From contig NZ_JBCFYD010000002.1 of NCBI RefSeq assembly GCF_038594945.1, positions 186,001 through 250,000 of the forward strand: a stretch of 64,000 nt of DNA. Direction: 5' to 3'. Positions 8,096 through 17,274 of this stretch are shown piece after piece. Within the stretch, counting starts at the first letter, position 1, and every line of letters starts with the position of its first letter. The DNA is from Fodinibius sp. Rm-B-1B1-1. Lineage in GTDB: Bacteria; Bacteroidota; Rhodothermia; Balneolales; Balneolaceae. The position numbers and the translations under genes were made by a program. The notes beneath the pieces were generated by a model. It saw only the letters and a program-made list of their open reading frames with translations, made no database searches and was not told the origin of the DNA.

Positions 8096-8677
8096 ATGTC
8101 AAGTACTCCTTCAACGATGATGGATCTGGGAACAAAAGCGCCAGATTTTAAATTATTTGATACCGTTAATAACCAGTTGGTTTCACTCGATGATTTTGAT
8201 AATGCTAAGGGCCTGTTGGTTGTTTTTATGTGTAATCACTGTCCGTATGTGAAGCATATTTTAGATGAATTTGTAGTGGCGGCTCGCGATTTACAGCAAA
8301 AAGGTATTGGTGTTGTTGCAATAAGTTCTAATGATGTCGAGAACTATCCAGATGACAGCCCGGTTAAGATGGCTGCCGAAGCACGTGCCCACCAGTTTTC
8401 GTTCCCTTATCTATATGATGGTACGCAGGAAGTGGCAAAGGCATATAATGCAGCCTGTACACCTGACTTCTTTTTGTTTGATGAAAAAGATGAGTTGGTT
8501 TATCGCGGGCAATTTGATGACAGTCGTCCGGGTAATGATAAACCAGTAAATGGTAAAGATCTTCGAGAGGCAGTAGAATTATTATTTGATGGGAAGGTAA
8601 AAGAAGATCAAAAGCCAAGCATGGGATGTAACATTAAGTGGAAAAAGGGGAATGCTCCGGAATATTTTGAAGGGTAA
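8096..8677 (+). CDS. thioredoxin-like / AhpC-TSA family protein
   Basis: A 193-residue cytoplasmic thioredoxin-fold protein of the AhpC/TSA-Redoxin group. It starts with the GTKAPDFKL segment typical of peroxiredoxin-like proteins. The redox motif is Cys46-Asn-His-Cys49 followed by Pro-Tyr-Val, and a cis-Pro region lies at AACTPDFFLFD. The CNHCPYVKH motif defines a subgroup annotated as thioredoxin family protein in Bacteroidota and proteobacteria. It probably acts as a thiol-disulfide oxidoreductase or a peroxide reductase. It is 9 bp upstream of pdxH, and the three genes up to trmB look like one operon. Met at 8103 or 8117 are alternative starts. Confidence 0.8.
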   Translation: MSSTPSTMMDLGTKAPDFKLFDTVNNQLVSLDDFDNAKGLLVVFMCNHCPYVKHILDEFVVAARDLQQKGIGVVAISSNDVENYPDDSPVKMAAEARAHQFSFPYLYDGTQEVAKAYNAACTPDFFLFDEKDELVYRGQFDDSRPGNDKPVNGKDLREAVELLFDGKVKEDQKPSMGCNIKWKKGNAPEYFEG

Positions 8678-8686
8678 GTAGTTGAG

Positions 8687-9346
8687 ATGCCTGACAATAG
8701 TCGATCAGATAAAGAAATAGCAGAATTACGGCGCGAATATTCCCGGCAGGTATTGGCGGAATCAGAGGTTGCTGCGCATCCCATTGATCAATTCACGCAA
8801 TGGTTTCAGCAGGCTCTTTCTGCCGAGCTGCTTGATGCCAATGCAATGACTCTTGCTACTGCAAATAAAGATGGGCAGCCTTCGTCACGCATTGTGTTGC
8901 TTAAAGGGGTTGATGAGAATGGATTCCGTTTTTATACGAACTACAATAGTAGAAAGGGACAGGAGTTAACAGAAAATCCCCATGCAGCGCTCTGTTTCTA
9001 CTGGGCTCCTTTGGAACGTCAAGTGCGGATTGAGGGAAAGGTTGCAAAATTAAGTCAGGCGGCATCAAAAGAATATTTCAAGCAGCGTCCACGCGAAAGT
9101 CAATTGGGGGCTTGGGCTTCAAAGCAAAGTTCAAAAGTTGGTACCCGAGAAGCACTCGAAAATCGATTTAATGAAATCAAAGAGCGTTTTGAGGGACAGG
9201 AAGTGCCGTTACCGGAATTTTGGGGCGGATTTCTGCTTCGACCTCATCGGGTAGAATTTTGGCAAGGGCGTGAAGGGCGAATGCACGATCGGATCTGTTA
9301 TGAAAAAAAAGATGATCGGTGGAATATCTTCAGACTTGCTCCGTAA
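8687..9346 (+). CDS. pdxH: pyridoxamine 5'-phosphate oxidase
   Basis: A 219-residue FMN enzyme that oxidises pyridoxine or pyridoxamine 5'-phosphate to pyridoxal 5'-phosphate, the last step of vitamin B6 synthesis and salvage. Conserved blocks are MTLATANKDGQPSSRIVLLKG (FMN site, about 66-86), FYTNYNSRKGQEL, FYWAPLERQVRIEG, and the C-terminal PHRVEFWQGREGRMHDR with the terminal RLAP. Length is normal for PdxH. It supplies the cofactor used by the several PLP aminotransferases and racemases in this window, though it is not in an operon with them. It lies 9 bp downstream of a thioredoxin-family gene and 36 bp upstream of trmB. Confidence 0.95.
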   Translation: MPDNSRSDKEIAELRREYSRQVLAESEVAAHPIDQFTQWFQQALSAELLDANAMTLATANKDGQPSSRIVLLKGVDENGFRFYTNYNSRKGQELTENPHAALCFYWAPLERQVRIEGKVAKLSQAASKEYFKQRPRESQLGAWASKQSSKVGTREALENRFNEIKERFEGQEVPLPEFWGGFLLRPHRVEFWQGREGRMHDRICYEKKDDRWNIFRLAP

Positions 9347-9382
9347 AAAGCATTTCTCACAGTTGACATATCTTTAGCTCCG

Positions 9383-10075
9383 ATGGGAAAAGGAAAACTC
9401 GAAAAATATAAGGAAGTATCAGCATTTTCGAATACCCTGGAGCTTACCAACTTTCAGGATGAGGAATCTGAAAAGCCAAGGGGACGTTGGCATACTGATG
9501 TTTTTGGCAATGACAATCCTATTGTATTGGAATTAGCGTGTGGTAAGGGTACGTATACGCTGGAGTTGGCACGACGGAATCCGCAGAAAAATTTTATAGG
9601 CGTTGATATTAAGGGACATCGTATTTGGAAGGGGGCAAAGGAAGCATTAGAAGAAGATTTGGATAATGTTCGGTTTCTCCGAATTTATATTGATCACCTT
9701 GATGAATATTTTGCCCCGAAAGAGGTTGATGAGATATGGATTACTTTTCCTGACCCTTATCCCCGTCATTCTAATCGCACCAAGCGACTTTCGAGTCCGA
9801 AGTTTTTAAAGATTTATCAAAGCGTAATGAAGCCGGAAGGAGTGGTTCATTTCAAGACGGATAGCAATGAGCTTTTTTCGTTTACGAAGAAAGTGGTCCG
9901 AAAGTCGGGATGCGAGGTGCAGGATAGGGTAGAAGAAATATATGATGAACGTCCCGATGATGAATTACTGACTATTCAAACCCATTTCGAAAAACGTCAT
10001 CTTGAAAAGGGACGATCCATATCTTATATAAAATTTTCGTTACTCGGATCTAACATCACTTGGACCCTTGATTAG
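9383..10075 (+). CDS. trmB: tRNA (guanine-N7-)-methyltransferase
   Basis: A 230-residue Rossmann-fold S-adenosylmethionine enzyme that methylates N7 of G46 in the tRNA variable loop. The SAM-binding motif LELACGKGTYTLELA lies near residue 50, and the acidic GVDIKGHRIWKGA follows. The tRNA/catalytic motif TFPDPYPRHSNRTKRL (about 122-137) is diagnostic of TrmB, as is the late HLEKGRSISYIKF segment. It is the last gene of the run thioredoxin-pdxH-trmB. No internal promoter is obvious in the 36-bp gap. Confidence 0.93.
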   Translation: MGKGKLEKYKEVSAFSNTLELTNFQDEESEKPRGRWHTDVFGNDNPIVLELACGKGTYTLELARRNPQKNFIGVDIKGHRIWKGAKEALEEDLDNVRFLRIYIDHLDEYFAPKEVDEIWITFPDPYPRHSNRTKRLSSPKFLKIYQSVMKPEGVVHFKTDSNELFSFTKKVVRKSGCEVQDRVEEIYDERPDDELLTIQTHFEKRHLEKGRSISYIKFSLLGSNITWTLD

Positions 10076-10148
10076 GGATTGATTATATCTCAAAAATAGT
10101 TTTATCAAGGTATTGCTTTATCGGAGCAGAAATGTTTAATTGCAAATA

Positions 10149-10163
10149 GTTAACACCGTTAAC
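10149..10163. promoter_or_regulatory. putative TetR operator (GTTAAC-N3-GTTAAC)
   Basis: Two copies of the self-complementary hexamer GTTAAC separated by ACC form a 15-bp dyad ending 10 bp before the TetR start codon. The position is typical for autoregulation by a TetR dimer. That this protein binds here is inferred from position only. Confidence 0.45.
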
Positions 10164-10173
10164 CTTTACTGAT

Positions 10174-10797
10174 ATGGCTCCGTCGAAGGAAAAAAGTCTT
10201 AAAAATAAGATTGTTAATGCAGCTCGGCAGGTATTGCTATCTGATGGGTATCGAAATTTTTCACTTCGCAAAATAGCTCGAACCATTGATGTAAGTGCTA
10301 CGAGCATTTATCTGCATTTTGAAAACAAGGACGATTTGGTTCATACCCTAATTGAAGAGGCCATCGAGCGGCTAAACAATAGGCTCCAGAAAGTGGTTGC
10401 AGCCGGTAACAATCCCATCGAAAAGCTGGAAGCATTGGCACGGGAGTATGTGGACTTTGCCTTAGACCATCCGAGAGAGTACCAAGTGATTTATCTTGTC
10501 AGTTCGGATGAAATGACGCGCTATCCCAAAGAAAAATTCCGCAAGGCTCGAAAGGGATATGATCTTGTCATTGAAGTGCTAAAACAAGGGGTTGAAGAAG
10601 GATTAATTGCCGAGGAAAAACCAAGAATAGCAGCATATACATTTTGGGCACAACTGCACGGGGTGATGTCAGTGGTACTATCAAAGCGATTAGACACACG
10701 TATTAATCAGCAGGCATTTATAGAGGAGGCTATTGAACATATTATTGACGGATATCAAGTGCGGACTGCATTATCAACAAACAACAGAAAAGTGTGA
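10174..10797 (+). CDS. TetR/AcrR family transcriptional regulator
   Basis: A 207-residue repressor with the usual TetR layout. An N-terminal helix-turn-helix covers about residues 10-57 and includes FSLRKIARTIDVSATSIYLHFENKDDL. A helical ligand-binding and dimerisation domain follows. The next gene, 21 bp away on the same strand, is a FadE-type acyl-CoA dehydrogenase, so a fatty-acid-responsive (FadR/PsrA-like) regulator sensing acyl-CoA is the natural inference. A 15-bp dyad just before the start codon is a candidate autoregulatory site. Confidence 0.88.
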   Translation: MAPSKEKSLKNKIVNAARQVLLSDGYRNFSLRKIARTIDVSATSIYLHFENKDDLVHTLIEEAIERLNNRLQKVVAAGNNPIEKLEALAREYVDFALDHPREYQVIYLVSSDEMTRYPKEKFRKARKGYDLVIEVLKQGVEEGLIAEEKPRIAAYTFWAQLHGVMSVVLSKRLDTRINQQAFIEEAIEHIIDGYQVRTALSTNNRKV

Positions 10798-10818
10798 TTT
10801 AACCAATAGGTGATTGTT

Positions 10819-13311
10819 ATGGAATTTTTGAATGAAAGCTTCGGATTTTTATTTCAGTACCCGTTGTGGGCTGTTATTGTAAGCATGGTAATTGTTGCTA
10901 CGCTTTTTGCATTCTGGGGTACACCGCTTTGGGTTTGGGCCATAGCCGGATTTGTAGCACTTTGGGGGTTTTCTGCCCCAACCTGGCTTTTTGTAGTCTT
11001 TGCAGCCCTGGTGGTTGTATTCAATGTTAAACCTATTCGTCGCACGCTTCTAACAGGTCCGTTGATGAAATTATTGGATGCGATGAACTTTTTGCCTCAA
11101 ATTTCTGAAACGGAACGTACGGCTATTGAAGCTGGTAATGTATGGGTAGATGCTGAGCTGTTTTCTGGTAAACCCAACTTGAAACGATTGGCAAGTGAAT
11201 CTTATCCCGAATTAAGTGAAGAGGAGCAAGCATTTCTTGATGGGCCCGTGGAAAAACTCTGTTCAATGGTTTCGGACTGGGATGTGTTTGTCCGCAAAGG
11301 ATTTACTGACGAAGTTTGGAACTTTATGCGTGAGCATAAGTTTTTTGGATTGATTATTCCCGAAAAATATGGTGGACTCGAATTTTCTGCTTCTGCACAC
11401 AGTGCTATTGTCACAAAGTTGGCTTCGCGGTGTGGACCGCTGGCAACAACTGTGATGGTTCCCAATTCACTGGGGCCTGCTGAATTGCTAATGCATTATG
11501 GTACTGACGAGCAGAAAGATCGTTATCTGCCGAGACTGGCTACGGGAGAAGAAATGCCCTGTTTTGCACTCACAGAACCTACAGCTGGTTCGGATGCCGG
11601 GGCGATGACGGCCGAGGGTGAGGTATTCAAAGGAGATGACGGAGAGCTTTATATCCGCCTGAATTTTACTAAACGATATATTACTCTTGCGGCTATTTCA
11701 ACGTTGATAGGACTTGCTTTTAAACTGCGTGACCCCGAAAACCATTTGGGGAAAGGAGAATATCCTGGTATTACATGTGCGCTTATCCCAAGTGATACTG
11801 AAGGCATTATTTTGGGGCGTCGGCACGATCCGCTGGGGGTACCGTTCTATAACTGTCCTATTGATGGAGAAGATGCCGTGGTATCGGTCAATCAAATTAT
11901 TGGGGGGCCCGAACAGGCAGGAAATGGTTGGCGCATGCTGATGGAGTCGCTCGGCGTAGGACGTGGTATCTCACTGCCAGCGCAAAGTATGGGCGGTGCT
12001 AAAGTAGCAACGCGTGCACTTGGAGCTTATACGGCTGTCCGTAAACAGTTCGGTATCAACATTGGTAAGTTCGAAGGTATTGAGGAGCCGATGGCTCGTA
12101 TTGGTGGATTCACGTACCTAATGGATGCTGCACGCCGTTATACATGTGCCGGACTGGATATTGGAGAAAAACCATCGGTAGTAACAGCAATCGCGAAATA
12201 CAATTTTACGGAGCTGGGGCGTCAGATTGTTAATGATGCCATGGATATTCAGGGCGGAGCTGGAATTTCTCGTGGCCCTCGCAATATTTTTGCCCACGGT
12301 TATATTTCACTTCCTATTGCTATCACAGTTGAAGGAGCCAATATTTTGACGCGGAGTCTGATGATCTTTGGTCAGGGTGCTATTCGTTGTCACCCTTATG
12401 CCTATGATGAAATTGACGCTTTAACCCGCGGTGATGTAAAGGCTTTTGATGGTGCTTTTTGGAAGCATATCGGTCACGTGGTGCAGAACATGTCCCGTTC
12501 GTTGCTAATGAGCCTGACACGGGGTACTATTGCTTCTTCACCAGTTAGTGGACCAGCTAAAAAGTATTACAAGAAATTGTCCTGGGCTTCTGCCTCGTTC
12601 GCCTTTTTAGCTGATGTTGCGCTCGGTTCTTATGGTGGTGGACTCAAAATTAAAGAGAAGATCAGTGGTCGCTTCGCGGACATTTTAAGTTGGATGTATC
12701 TTGCTACTGCAACCTTACGTCGTTACGATGCGGAGGGACAACGAGAAGAAGATCGCATCTTTTTCGAGTGGTCGATGGAGTATGCTTTTGCCCAAATCCA
12801 AGAAGCCTTTGATGCTATATATCGTGAAATTAAAGTACCGGGTCTAAGCTGGTTATTCCGAGGACCTATTGCTCTGTGGTCGCGGATGAATCGCATTAGT
12901 AGTATGCCGTCTGATAAATTGGGACACAAAGTGGCTCAGGCCATGCAGCAACGAAGCGAACAGCGTGATCGCATCACAGATGGAATTTATATTCCTGAAG
13001 ATAAGGAGGAGGCGCTCGGCCGTTATGAATACGCTTTTAGGCTTTCGCAAGAAGCTGCACCAATTTATAAGAAGATTCATAAGGCAACCAAGAAAAAAGA
13101 ACTACCTAAAACGCAGGTGCGTTTTGTAATTGATCAGGCGTTGGAGAAAGGCATTATTGATGATGACGAAGCTGTACTGCTACGTAAAGCCGAAAACGCT
13201 CGCGTAGATATGGTTCAGGTTGATGACTTTACGCTTGAAGAGTATGAAAACCTGACACCATCGACTCCCAAACTTAAAGATAGTGCCAAAGCAGAAAATA
13301 TAGCTGAATAA
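10819..13311 (+). CDS. fadE: FadE-type acyl-CoA dehydrogenase
   Basis: About 830 residues, the size of the large FadE acyl-CoA dehydrogenases (E. coli FadE is 814). The N-terminal 70 residues hold two or three hydrophobic segments, which fits membrane attachment. The central part has the dehydrogenase N-terminal, middle (CFALTEPTAGSDAGAM) and C-terminal flavin domains, including IQGGAGISRGPRN. The last 280 residues match the FadE-specific C-terminal domain. The enzyme catalyses the first step of fatty-acid beta-oxidation, giving trans-2-enoyl-CoA with FAD. The frame opens with GTG at 10810, but ATG 10819 is better placed behind AGGTGA (10808-10813). It follows a TetR gene that probably controls it. 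Confidence 0.9.
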   Translation: MEFLNESFGFLFQYPLWAVIVSMVIVATLFAFWGTPLWVWAIAGFVALWGFSAPTWLFVVFAALVVVFNVKPIRRTLLTGPLMKLLDAMNFLPQISETERTAIEAGNVWVDAELFSGKPNLKRLASESYPELSEEEQAFLDGPVEKLCSMVSDWDVFVRKGFTDEVWNFMREHKFFGLIIPEKYGGLEFSASAHSAIVTKLASRCGPLATTVMVPNSLGPAELLMHYGTDEQKDRYLPRLATGEEMPCFALTEPTAGSDAGAMTAEGEVFKGDDGELYIRLNFTKRYITLAAISTLIGLAFKLRDPENHLGKGEYPGITCALIPSDTEGIILGRRHDPLGVPFYNCPIDGEDAVVSVNQIIGGPEQAGNGWRMLMESLGVGRGISLPAQSMGGAKVATRALGAYTAVRKQFGINIGKFEGIEEPMARIGGFTYLMDAARRYTCAGLDIGEKPSVVTAIAKYNFTELGRQIVNDAMDIQGGAGISRGPRNIFAHGYISLPIAITVEGANILTRSLMIFGQGAIRCHPYAYDEIDALTRGDVKAFDGAFWKHIGHVVQNMSRSLLMSLTRGTIASSPVSGPAKKYYKKLSWASASFAFLADVALGSYGGGLKIKEKISGRFADILSWMYLATATLRRYDAEGQREEDRIFFEWSMEYAFAQIQEAFDAIYREIKVPGLSWLFRGPIALWSRMNRISSMPSDKLGHKVAQAMQQRSEQRDRITDGIYIPEDKEEALGRYEYAFRLSQEAAPIYKKIHKATKKKELPKTQVRFVIDQALEKGIIDDDEAVLLRKAENARVDMVQVDDFTLEEYENLTPSTPKLKDSAKAENIAE

Positions 13312-13343
13312 TGGTTCATGCTAATTTCTCTTGAATGTAGGAC

Positions 13344-13379
13344 GCCCCGTTAGCCTTTTCGGTTAGCGGGGCTTTTTTT
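13344..13379 (+). terminator. rho-independent terminator after fadE
   Basis: A GC-rich 12-bp stem (GCCCCGTTAGCC/GGTTAGCGGGGC, two wobble pairs) around TTTTC, followed by seven T. Confidence 0.93.
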
Positions 13380-13449
13380 GTGGCAAAACCCCAAATTAAA
13401 TGAAATATTAGGCACTTAATCGGAAGAGTGTTATAAATACCATCGCAAT

Positions 13450-16400
13450 ATGCAAGAGAATCAGAGTTTGTCTTGGCAAATTTGGATTGACACTGGGGGT
13501 ACGTTTACGGATTGTATTGCTCGAACACCCGACGGCCATCGCAAAACCGCCAAAGTGCTAAGTAACAGCTCTTTACGTGGTAAAATCACAAGTGCCGGTT
13601 CAGAGACTCATACCTATAAAATAGAGCAGGAATGGGATGCACCGGATGACTTTGTTAAAGGATTTTGTTTCAAGTTATTAGGAGATAATAAAAGCGAAGC
13701 CAAAGTTACAGCTTTTGATAGCAAAACCTCTGTATTAACATTAGATCGTTCGATCCAGGTCAATGAGGGAGTATCTTTTGAAGTGCGATCGGATGAGGAG
13801 GCCCCGGTGTTGGCTATGCGACTGGTGACCGAAACGTCGGTCAGGGATACATTGCCACCCATCGATTTGCGATTGGCAACGACCAAGGCAACCAATGCAC
13901 TGCTTGAAGAAAAGGGTGTGCCCACAGCTTTCTTTGTTACAAATGGATTCGAAGATCTGCTGGAAATTAGTACGCAGCAGCGTCCGGATCTTTTTGCATT
14001 GGAAATAAAAAAGCGATGCCCAATCTATGAGCAGGTGGTGGGGGTAGAAGAGCGGTTGGGTACTGATGGAGATATCATAACGAGCTTAGAGCTTTCGCCG
14101 CTCGAGTCCAGAGTAGAGCAGATACTGGGTGAGGGCATAAAGTCGGCGGCTGTTGCGTTTATGCATAGCTATAAAAACGGGGAGCACGAGCGCCAATTAA
14201 AACAATGGCTGCTGGAAAAGGGATTCGAGCATGTATCCATATCCTCTGAGCTCAGCCCTTTTATTCGGATTATCCCCCGCGCCGAAACGACCTTGGTCAA
14301 TGCTTACCTGGTACCGATTATTCAGAGGTATCTCGATGATGTAGAGGCTGTGCTTCCAGAAGAAAATATGCACATAATGACCAGCGCAGGTGGACTTACC
14401 CAAAAGCAAGATTACTTACCAAAGGACAGTTTGCTGAGCGGTCCGGCGGGTGGAGTTGTAGGTGCGGCTGCAGTGGGAAAAGAAGCTGCTTTCGATAAAA
14501 TAATCTCGTTGGATATGGGCGGGACCAGCACAGATGTGTCTCGCTACGATTCGGATTTTGAATATAACTTCGAACACCAGGTCGGTAATGCTCATCTTAT
14601 TGCTCCTACACTCAACATCGAGACCGTTGCGGCAGGCGGTGGATCCATCTGCTATTTTGATGGATATAAGCTTTGCGTGGGACCGCAAAGTGCAGGAGCG
14701 TGGCCGGGTCCGGCCTGTTACGGTGCGGGTGGCCCGCTAACTATTACCGATGTGAATCTTTTGCTGGGTCGTTTGGATCCCCGGAACTTTCATATCCCTG
14801 TGGATGTGGAAGCTGCTAAAAAGAAGCTAAAAGAGTTGCAAAAAGAAGTTGAAGCGACAGGACGAGAAAATCCCACTGAACAAGAGCTATTATCGGGATT
14901 TTTGAAAATTGCCAACGAACGGATGGCCGACGTCATCAGAAAAGTGTCCGTTCGCAAGGGTTATGATACCCGTGAATATGGAATGGTAGCGTTTGGTGGG
15001 GCCGGCGGTCAGCATGCCTGCGCGATTGCTCGTCGCCTGAATATCGATACGGTATTGGTACCTAAAGAAGCGGGGTTACTGAGCGCTTATGGCATCGGTA
15101 ACGCCCGCATCGAGCAGTTTGCAGAAACGCAACTCTTGAAGTCCTATGATCAGGTTGAAGATGAACTGGAGCAATTTTGTGAGAGTCTGGCACAGCAAGC
15201 TCGGCAAAAGCTAAAAGACACCGGGATTGAAAGTGACCGAATTGTTGAGCGACGGCAAATTTTATCGATGCGTTTAGAGGGACAGGAGACCTCCATCGAG
15301 ATTGATTACGATCCGGAATCGGATCCCAAAAAAATATTTAAGAAAGCATACGAAGAACAGTACGGCCATTGGATATCGGACCGTGCTATTGAGGTGGAAA
15401 GCCTGAGGGTAGTCGCTTCGGTGAAAACGAATACTCAGGAGAAAAAAGCTATTTCCAAAGTTCAGGGAGCCCCAAAACCAAAGTTCGAGAAACCAATTTG
15501 GTTTGAGGGTGAAGAGAAAGCTACGCCTGTATATGATCGCAACGATTTTAAACAGGGACACGAGATTGACGGACCTGCATTGGTTCTGGATCCCCATAGT
15601 ACGATTGTTGTGGAGCCTGATTGGAGGCTGTCAGTAACGGAGCAGGATACTTTAAAGATAGATCGACAAAAAAGTAAGGAGGATGTTGACGATCAGGTAG
15701 TATCTGAGGTCGTAAAGTTGGAGCTTTTTACCAATAGGTTTAGCTCCATTGCCGAAGAAATGGGAGAGGTGCTCCGGCGCACAGCGCTGTCGGTGAATGT
15801 TAAAGACCGGCTGGATTTTTCGTGTGCTTTACTAAATGCAGAAGGAGAACTGGTCGTAAATGCACCTCATATCCCGGTGCATCTTGGTGCTTTGGGATTG
15901 TGTGTGCGGAAGCTTAAGGAACATATTACCATGGAGCCTGGTGATGTTGTTATTACCAATCACCCGGCTTATGGAGGTTCGCACCTACCAGATGTAACTA
16001 TTGTAACGCCAGTTTTTACGGATGATCATCAGCTTGTGGGGTATGCCGCCAGTCGTGCGCACCATGCCGAAATTGGAGGGACGGCTCCGGGATCAATGCC
16101 GCCGACGGCAACCAGCCTTGCGGAAGAGGGTGTAGTGATTCCACCGATGTATGTGATTAAAAACGGTAATGAGCGATGGGATGAAATTAAAAATCATCTT
16201 CGCAACGGAGAATATCCAAGCCGGAATGTGGAGGAAAATATAGCAGATATTAGGGCAGCAATAGCTGCCAATCAGCGTGGACGGAATAGCTTAAGATTGC
16301 TATGCGAAAATTATGGTTTTGAAGAAGTACATCACTATATGGCAGCGTTGACCAATCACGCCGAGCAGAAAATGTGTGATACTATCAAAAATATACCTTC

Positions 16401-17247
16401 AGGCCAATACGAAAGTGAGGAGTTTTTGGATGATGGAACGCCGTTGAAAGTATCGTTGCAGATAAAAGAGGAGGATATTGAGATTGATTTTTCCGGCACG
16501 GGTGCGGTGCATCCCCGTAACCTGAATGCGACTCCGGCTATTGTTAACAGTGTGGTAATGTATGTGCTACGCTTGCTGATTGACGAGCAAATTCCGCTGA
16601 ATGAGGGGATTTTAAAGCCGATAAATATGGAGTTACCCACTTGTTTGCTTAATCCTGATTTTGATGAAGATCCGAGCCAATGTCCCGCTGTGGTAGGTGG
16701 CAATGTTGAGGTAAGCCAGCGTTTGGTCGATACCTTGCTCAAGCCTTTTGAACGCGTGGCTTGTAGCCAGGGCACGATGAATAATATTTTGTTTGGCAAT
16801 GACAAATTTGGGTACTATGAAACGGTCGGCGGAGGAACGGGAGCGGGGCCTGATTTTGAGGGGGCGAATGCCGTTCATCATCATATGACAAATACGCGTG
16901 GTACCGATCCTGAAGTGTTGGAACATCGTTATCCGGTCCTGCTCGAAAAATACGCGATTCGAAAAGGATCAGGCGGAAAAGGAAAACATCGGGGTGGCAA
17001 TGGTATTGTTCGAAAGATTAAGTTCCTGGAACCGGTCGAGTTGACTGTCTTAACGCAACATCGAAAAGAAGTGCCATACGGATTACAAGGTGGAGAGTCG
17101 GGCCAAGCTGGTGAACAATATGTTGTAAGAAATGATGGGCGGCGTGAACAGTTGGCTGCAACAGATGGAAAATTCTTGGAAGCTGGAGATCGATTTATCC
17201 TTAAGACACCCGGCGGCGGTGGCTTTGGGAAGCCACCGGAGTATTAA
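13450..17247 (+). CDS. 5-oxoprolinase (ATP-hydrolysing), fused HyuA-HyuB
   Basis: A 1265-residue protein joining both halves of the hydantoinase/oxoprolinase family, as in eukaryotic OPLAH. The N-terminal half is an ASKHA ATPase: the phosphate motif DTGGTFTD starts at residue 14, with a second acidic motif LDMGGTSTDVS in the Hydantoinase_A domain and GGAGGQHACAIA later. The C-terminal half (from about 745) is Hydantoinase_B, with VHLGALGLCVR, THPAYGG-like NHPAYGGSHLPDV, and a terminal GGGGFG. 5-oxoprolinase opens 5-oxo-L-proline to glutamate at the cost of ATP. N-methylhydantoinase or acetone-carboxylase-like relatives are less likely because both subunits are fused. An Nramp-like transporter follows after 27 bp and may supply the substrate. 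Confidence 0.88.
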   Translation: MQENQSLSWQIWIDTGGTFTDCIARTPDGHRKTAKVLSNSSLRGKITSAGSETHTYKIEQEWDAPDDFVKGFCFKLLGDNKSEAKVTAFDSKTSVLTLDRSIQVNEGVSFEVRSDEEAPVLAMRLVTETSVRDTLPPIDLRLATTKATNALLEEKGVPTAFFVTNGFEDLLEISTQQRPDLFALEIKKRCPIYEQVVGVEERLGTDGDIITSLELSPLESRVEQILGEGIKSAAVAFMHSYKNGEHERQLKQWLLEKGFEHVSISSELSPFIRIIPRAETTLVNAYLVPIIQRYLDDVEAVLPEENMHIMTSAGGLTQKQDYLPKDSLLSGPAGGVVGAAAVGKEAAFDKIISLDMGGTSTDVSRYDSDFEYNFEHQVGNAHLIAPTLNIETVAAGGGSICYFDGYKLCVGPQSAGAWPGPACYGAGGPLTITDVNLLLGRLDPRNFHIPVDVEAAKKKLKELQKEVEATGRENPTEQELLSGFLKIANERMADVIRKVSVRKGYDTREYGMVAFGGAGGQHACAIARRLNIDTVLVPKEAGLLSAYGIGNARIEQFAETQLLKSYDQVEDELEQFCESLAQQARQKLKDTGIESDRIVERRQILSMRLEGQETSIEIDYDPESDPKKIFKKAYEEQYGHWISDRAIEVESLRVVASVKTNTQEKKAISKVQGAPKPKFEKPIWFEGEEKATPVYDRNDFKQGHEIDGPALVLDPHSTIVVEPDWRLSVTEQDTLKIDRQKSKEDVDDQVVSEVVKLELFTNRFSSIAEEMGEVLRRTALSVNVKDRLDFSCALLNAEGELVVNAPHIPVHLGALGLCVRKLKEHITMEPGDVVITNHPAYGGSHLPDVTIVTPVFTDDHQLVGYAASRAHHAEIGGTAPGSMPPTATSLAEEGVVIPPMYVIKNGNERWDEIKNHLRNGEYPSRNVEENIADIRAAIAANQRGRNSLRLLCENYGFEEVHHYMAALTNHAEQKMCDTIKNIPSGQYESEEFLDDGTPLKVSLQIKEEDIEIDFSGTGAVHPRNLNATPAIVNSVVMYVLRLLIDEQIPLNEGILKPINMELPTCLLNPDFDEDPSQCPAVVGGNVEVSQRLVDTLLKPFERVACSQGTMNNILFGNDKFGYYETVGGGTGAGPDFEGANAVHHHMTNTRGTDPEVLEHRYPVLLEKYAIRKGSGGKGKHRGGNGIVRKIKFLEPVELTVLTQHRKEVPYGLQGGESGQAGEQYVVRNDGRREQLAATDGKFLEAGDRFILKTPGGGGFGKPPEY

Positions 17248-17274
17248 TTAGGGTTAATTTTCAATAACAACACT

